Source: Mycobacterium sp. GA-2829
GTDB lineage: Bacteria; Actinomycetota; Actinomycetes; Mycobacteriales; Mycobacteriaceae
DNA length: 64,000 nt
Reading direction: 5' to 3'
Assembly: GCF_001499965.1 (NCBI RefSeq)
Contig: NZ_LQIT01000009.1
Location: 1-64,000 of the forward strand
Shown: positions 60,455 through 64,000 of the stretch, one piece after another
Position numbering within the stretch: the stretch's first letter is position 1
Layout: each line of letters begins with the position of its first letter
Notes under the pieces: generated by a model
The model's input: the letters and a program-made list of their open reading frames with translations, nothing else
Told to the model about the DNA's origin: nothing
Databases searched by the model: none
Translations under genes and position numbers: made by a program

Positions 60455-60473
60455 GTACTACTGACCTTAGTAT
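60455..60473. promoter_or_regulatory. 19-bp envelope-regulon dyad
   Basis: GTACTA-CTGACCT-TAGTAT at 60455-60473, 41 bases ahead of the two-helix protein start at 60414. Confidence 0.65.
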
Positions 60474-60614
60474 GCTTCGGCGTGCGGTTAAGCGCGTGAG
60501 CCAGCATGACTCACTGCAGGCTCGTCCGCTGCTGCAGCGTCGCCCCGGTTGAGAATCGAACGCTGCCGCCGAGCAGCCTCAAGGAGAGGGTCTATCCGAC
60601 GAGATCTCCAAGGG

Positions 60615-61604
60615 TTAGGTGTTCTGACCACAGAGGTTAGGTACGCGGCTGGCGGGTGGTAAGCCGCCGAGTGCGGTGTGGCCGCGGTGACAATTGTAGG
60701 TGTGTAGCCAGGTGGTGAACGCTGCGCAGCGTTCTGCGTCGCTGCGGTAAAGGCGGGCGTAGGCCCATTCGTCGGCCAGAGTGCGGTGAAATCTCTCGAC
60801 CTTGCCGTTGGTCTGAGGTCGGTAGGGGCGTGTGCGGCGGTGTCGTATCTCGCCCAGCGCTTGGGCGAAGGGTGTAGATCGATAGCAGGCTCCGTTGTCA
60901 GTCAACACATTTCGCACCGTGATGCCGCACTCAAGGAACCAGGCGTTAGCGCGTAGCCAAAACGCTGCGGCGGTGTCTTTGCGCTCATCGGTGAGTAACT
61001 CGCTGTAGGCCAGCCGGGAGTGTCCATCGATGGCGGTATGCAGAAAGTGATAGCCGCGAACAGGTTGGTGATAGGCGTTGAACGTTCCAGAGCTCTTATC
61101 GGCCCAGGCGTTGCGGTTACCGACGGTACGACCCAGCATGCGCCAGCCCCCGCAGGCGGGGATCTTGCCCAGTTTCTTGATATCGACGTGTACCAGGTCG
61201 CCCGGACGGTCTGACTCGATGCGCCGAATCACCTGTCCGGTAGGGCGGTCTAACCAGCGCAGCCGTGCCATCCCGAAACGAGTCAGCACCCGATGCACGG
61301 TGGAGGGATGCAGGCCCAGCAGATAACCGATACGTGCTGGGCCCCACCGGCGCAGAACGCGGAGTTTGATGATGCGCCGCTCAGTCCGCGTCGGAGTCCG
61401 GTTGGGGCTGTGACGGGGTCGTGAGCTGCGGTCGGCCATGCCCGCGGCTCCCATCGTGCGGTAGCGGCCCGCCCAGCGGGCCGCCGTCGTGGTCGCGACC
61501 TGGAAACGCTCAGCAGCCCGCCGCAACGACCAGCCTTCTTCGACCACGCAACGCGCTAAACGCAGACGACCCAGCTCCGACAAAGGGGCATTACGGTGGG
61601 ACAC
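60615..61604 (-). CDS. IS481-family transposase
   Basis: 329 residues. An N-terminal helix-turn-helix pair (SLRRAAERFQVATTTAARWA; LLGLHPSTVHRVLTRFGMAR) precedes an rve integrase core. The DDE residues are Asp in LVHVDIKKLGKIP, Asp in VLTDNGACYRS and Glu in NGKVERFHRTLADEW. The stop codon TAA lies partly in flanking DNA just outside the element end. A 13-bp inverted repeat (61603-61615 and 61653-61665) surrounds the start region. Confidence 0.93.
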   Translation of the reverse strand: MSHRNAPLSELGRLRLARCVVEEGWSLRRAAERFQVATTTAARWAGRYRTMGAAGMADRSSRPRHSPNRTPTRTERRIIKLRVLRRWGPARIGYLLGLHPSTVHRVLTRFGMARLRWLDRPTGQVIRRIESDRPGDLVHVDIKKLGKIPACGGWRMLGRTVGNRNAWADKSSGTFNAYHQPVRGYHFLHTAIDGHSRLAYSELLTDERKDTAAAFWLRANAWFLECGITVRNVLTDNGACYRSTPFAQALGEIRHRRTRPYRPQTNGKVERFHRTLADEWAYARLYRSDAERCAAFTTWLHTYNCHRGHTALGGLPPASRVPNLCGQNT

Positions 61605-61709
61605 GAAGACCTCCGGTGTGTGAGTGCTTTCCTAGACAGCTCGCACTTCACTCGGAGGTCTTCGTCATGTCACCACGCCACGCCGTCACCAACGTCCATG
61701 GTCAGTACA
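60620..61709 (-). mobile_element. IS481-family insertion sequence, 1090 bp
   Basis: The ends are imperfect terminal repeats starting TGT: TGTTCTGACCA at 60620-60630 and, on the other strand, TGTACTGACCA ending at 61709. The flanks carry a 6-bp target duplication, GTTAGG, at 60614-60619 and 61710-61715. One transposase gene fills it. The intact duplication implies a recent, simple insertion. It landed in the last codons of the M23 peptidase gene. Confidence 0.92.
61603..61665. repeat. 13-bp inverted repeat at the transposase start
   Basis: ACGAAGACCTCCG at 61603-61615 is perfectly complementary to 61653-61665, with a 37-base loop. It spans the transposase start and leader. In a transcript from outside the element it would fold over the ribosome site, a known way for insertion sequences to limit transposase made by read-through. 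Confidence 0.7.
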
Positions 61710-62692
61710 GTTAGGCCTCTCGTGGCCAACCACGGGGCAGGATCGACGCGGTCAATGCCGTTGACGTGGACTTCCAGGTGCAGGTGCGGTCCGGTGGAGT
61801 TTCCGGTGTTTCCCATCGTGGCGACCTGATCGCCGGCCATCACCCGCTCACCGACGTTGACGGTGGTGCTGTTGAGGTGGGCGTACAGGGTGACCGTGTC
61901 ATCGGCGTGGCGCAGTTTGACCCAGATGCCGAACCCCGACACGGGACCGGCGGCGATGACGACGCCGTCGGCGACGGCGTAGATGGGTGTGCCGATCGCG
62001 TTGGCGATGTCGACCCCGCTGTGCAGCGCTCCCCAACGGTAGCCGTATCCGGATGTGACGATGCCTCGGGTCGGCATGACGTACAGCGGCCGCTGCAGAC
62101 GAGCCTCCCGTTCGGCGCGCTGTTGCGCGAACGCCACACCGCGGGCGAATTCCTCGGCCGCCACCGCGGGATTGACCGCTGGAGCCGCCGCGATCACCTG
62201 CATCCCGCCACCGCTGAGGCCGGTACCGCTGTCGAGAACAGTGGCCTGGGCCGTCATCACTGCCGGCCCGGAATCCATGCTTGCAGGGCCCAGCGCGGAC
62301 TGCGCCGCTGCGCCTGCCGCGCCGAGGCCGATCGCTGCGATCAGAACACGACTGCGCTCAGGTCCTGCCTCAGCCTGGCGATGGCGCCCTCGCCGTGGTG
62401 GTCGCATCGCAGCGCTTGAGTGCCCGGCCGACGGCGCCGGTCGGTGGCGCAGTCCGGCAGGGCGCCGCACCACGGGCCCGAGCAGGCGCAGCGGTGCCTG
62501 ATCGGCGTCCCCGTCGATATCGTCGCCCACTTCGCGGGCGTGTAGGACCTGGAAATCTTTGTCGAACGCGCCGTGCTCCGGATGCCCCAGTTCGGCCAGA
62601 GCGCCGAACTCGTTGAACGGAATGACCTCAGTGATCTCCGCGTCCCAGTCGGCCACACGGCGCGACGGCGCGGGCCAACGCTGCTCAGCCAA
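61670..62692 (-). CDS. M23 (LytM) peptidase, C-terminus altered by the IS insertion
   Basis: 340 residues, TTG at 62692 (a GTG 12 codons on is possible). The first 100 residues are cytoplasmic and acidic/Arg-rich, then a helix (VLIAAIGLGAAGAAAQ) and an external coil. The M23 domain (about 215-325) has ALHSGVDIANAIGTPIYAVA and GPHLHLEVHVNG, the full Zn and catalytic set. The IS481 element cut in after WLATRGLT. Removing it would restore a six-residue end (LGDLVG and a TAG stop at 60591-60593). The present product ends with 12 IS-encoded residues. The active site is unaffected. Confidence 0.85.
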   Translation of the reverse strand: MAEQRWPAPSRRVADWDAEITEVIPFNEFGALAELGHPEHGAFDKDFQVLHAREVGDDIDGDADQAPLRLLGPVVRRPAGLRHRPAPSAGHSSAAMRPPRRGRHRQAEAGPERSRVLIAAIGLGAAGAAAQSALGPASMDSGPAVMTAQATVLDSGTGLSGGGMQVIAAAPAVNPAVAAEEFARGVAFAQQRAEREARLQRPLYVMPTRGIVTSGYGYRWGALHSGVDIANAIGTPIYAVADGVVIAAGPVSGFGIWVKLRHADDTVTLYAHLNSTTVNVGERVMAGDQVATMGNTGNSTGPHLHLEVHVNGIDRVDPAPWLATRGLTVLTMDVGDGVAW

Positions 62693-62764
62693 ACCGAGGA
62701 CCTCCGCGCCGTGACCAAATCGTTATCTGGATCAGGTGACTTAACCAAACCCATCGGCCCATGA

Positions 62765-63943
<1,179 letters not shown>

Positions 63944-64000
63944 CCAGGCATCCGGTACCGCGATGCCCCGCACGCATGATGCGAGACCAAACGCGTTGAC

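Overview
The window looks like accessory DNA (a large plasmid or genomic island) from a mycobacterium. It encodes an antigen 85 mycolyltransferase, an Rpf-type resuscitation factor, an MPT63-family secreted protein, an LpqS-like protein and Cds1-like cysteine desulfhydrase. The DNA is GC-rich with mycobacterial codon use. I see no rRNA, tRNA, replication, partition or conjugation genes and no CRISPR array.

Layout: (1) 1-7.4 kb is a mosaic of gene relics (glycosyltransferase, MerB-like, ArsR and fatty-acid-hydroxylase fragments) around an intact three-gene operon (1289-6316). That operon encodes a middle component, a zinc-ribbon SMC/Rad50-like ABC ATPase and a PD-(D/E)xK nuclease, and resembles ABC-three-component/Lamassu-type phage defence. 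(2) 7.4-10.3 kb is a reactive-sulfur module: CstR-like sensor, TauE exporter and a CstB-like persulfide dioxygenase-rhodanese, with four 14-bp operators. (3) 10.3-17.3 kb holds a cyclase-YHS fusion, a 26-residue peptide with seven Cys, two methyltransferases, and a CmtR-like repressor with a P1B-ATPase and a CDF-like transporter. (4) 17.3-28.3 kb has hydrolases, an NlpC/P60 peptidase, a large membrane protein, Lgt, a methyltransferase and an amidase. (5) 28.4-35 kb has a DUF302 protein, a BlaI-type repressor, a CopC-CopD fusion, a His-containing anchored protein, and a TlpA-like lipoprotein with CcdA. (6) 35.1-43.4 kb is one tight operon encoding only the membrane arm of a complex I-like enzyme (A, H, J, K, L, M, N) plus one protein with a His-rich linker; the genes for B, C, D, E, F, G and I are absent. 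(7) 43.6-50.7 kb is a metal-storage and sensing block: MerR regulator, metallothionein-like protein, MPT63 domain with a Met/Cys-rich tail, CopZ, YHS protein, CsoR, Csp copper-storage protein, and an Lgt-like protein with a rhodanese lipoprotein. (8) 51-64 kb has an MFS transporter with Cds1, an LpqS-like protein, Rpf, an atypical response regulator, Lnt, an M23 peptidase clipped by an IS481 element, and antigen 85.

Two operator families tie the window together. Sixteen copies of a 19-bp dyad (nTAC[T/G]n-N7-n[A/C]GTAn) lie upstream of genes from 21 to 63 kb, nearly all for exported, lipoprotein-maturation or copper proteins. The BlaI-type repressor gene at 28980 carries one copy, so it is the best candidate regulator. 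CsoR-type operators come in two spacings: N4 at the sulfur genes and N5 at the copper genes. One N5 site precedes the complex I-like operon, suggesting that this unusual membrane arm is copper-regulated. All calls were made by reading the sequence; no database search was run.
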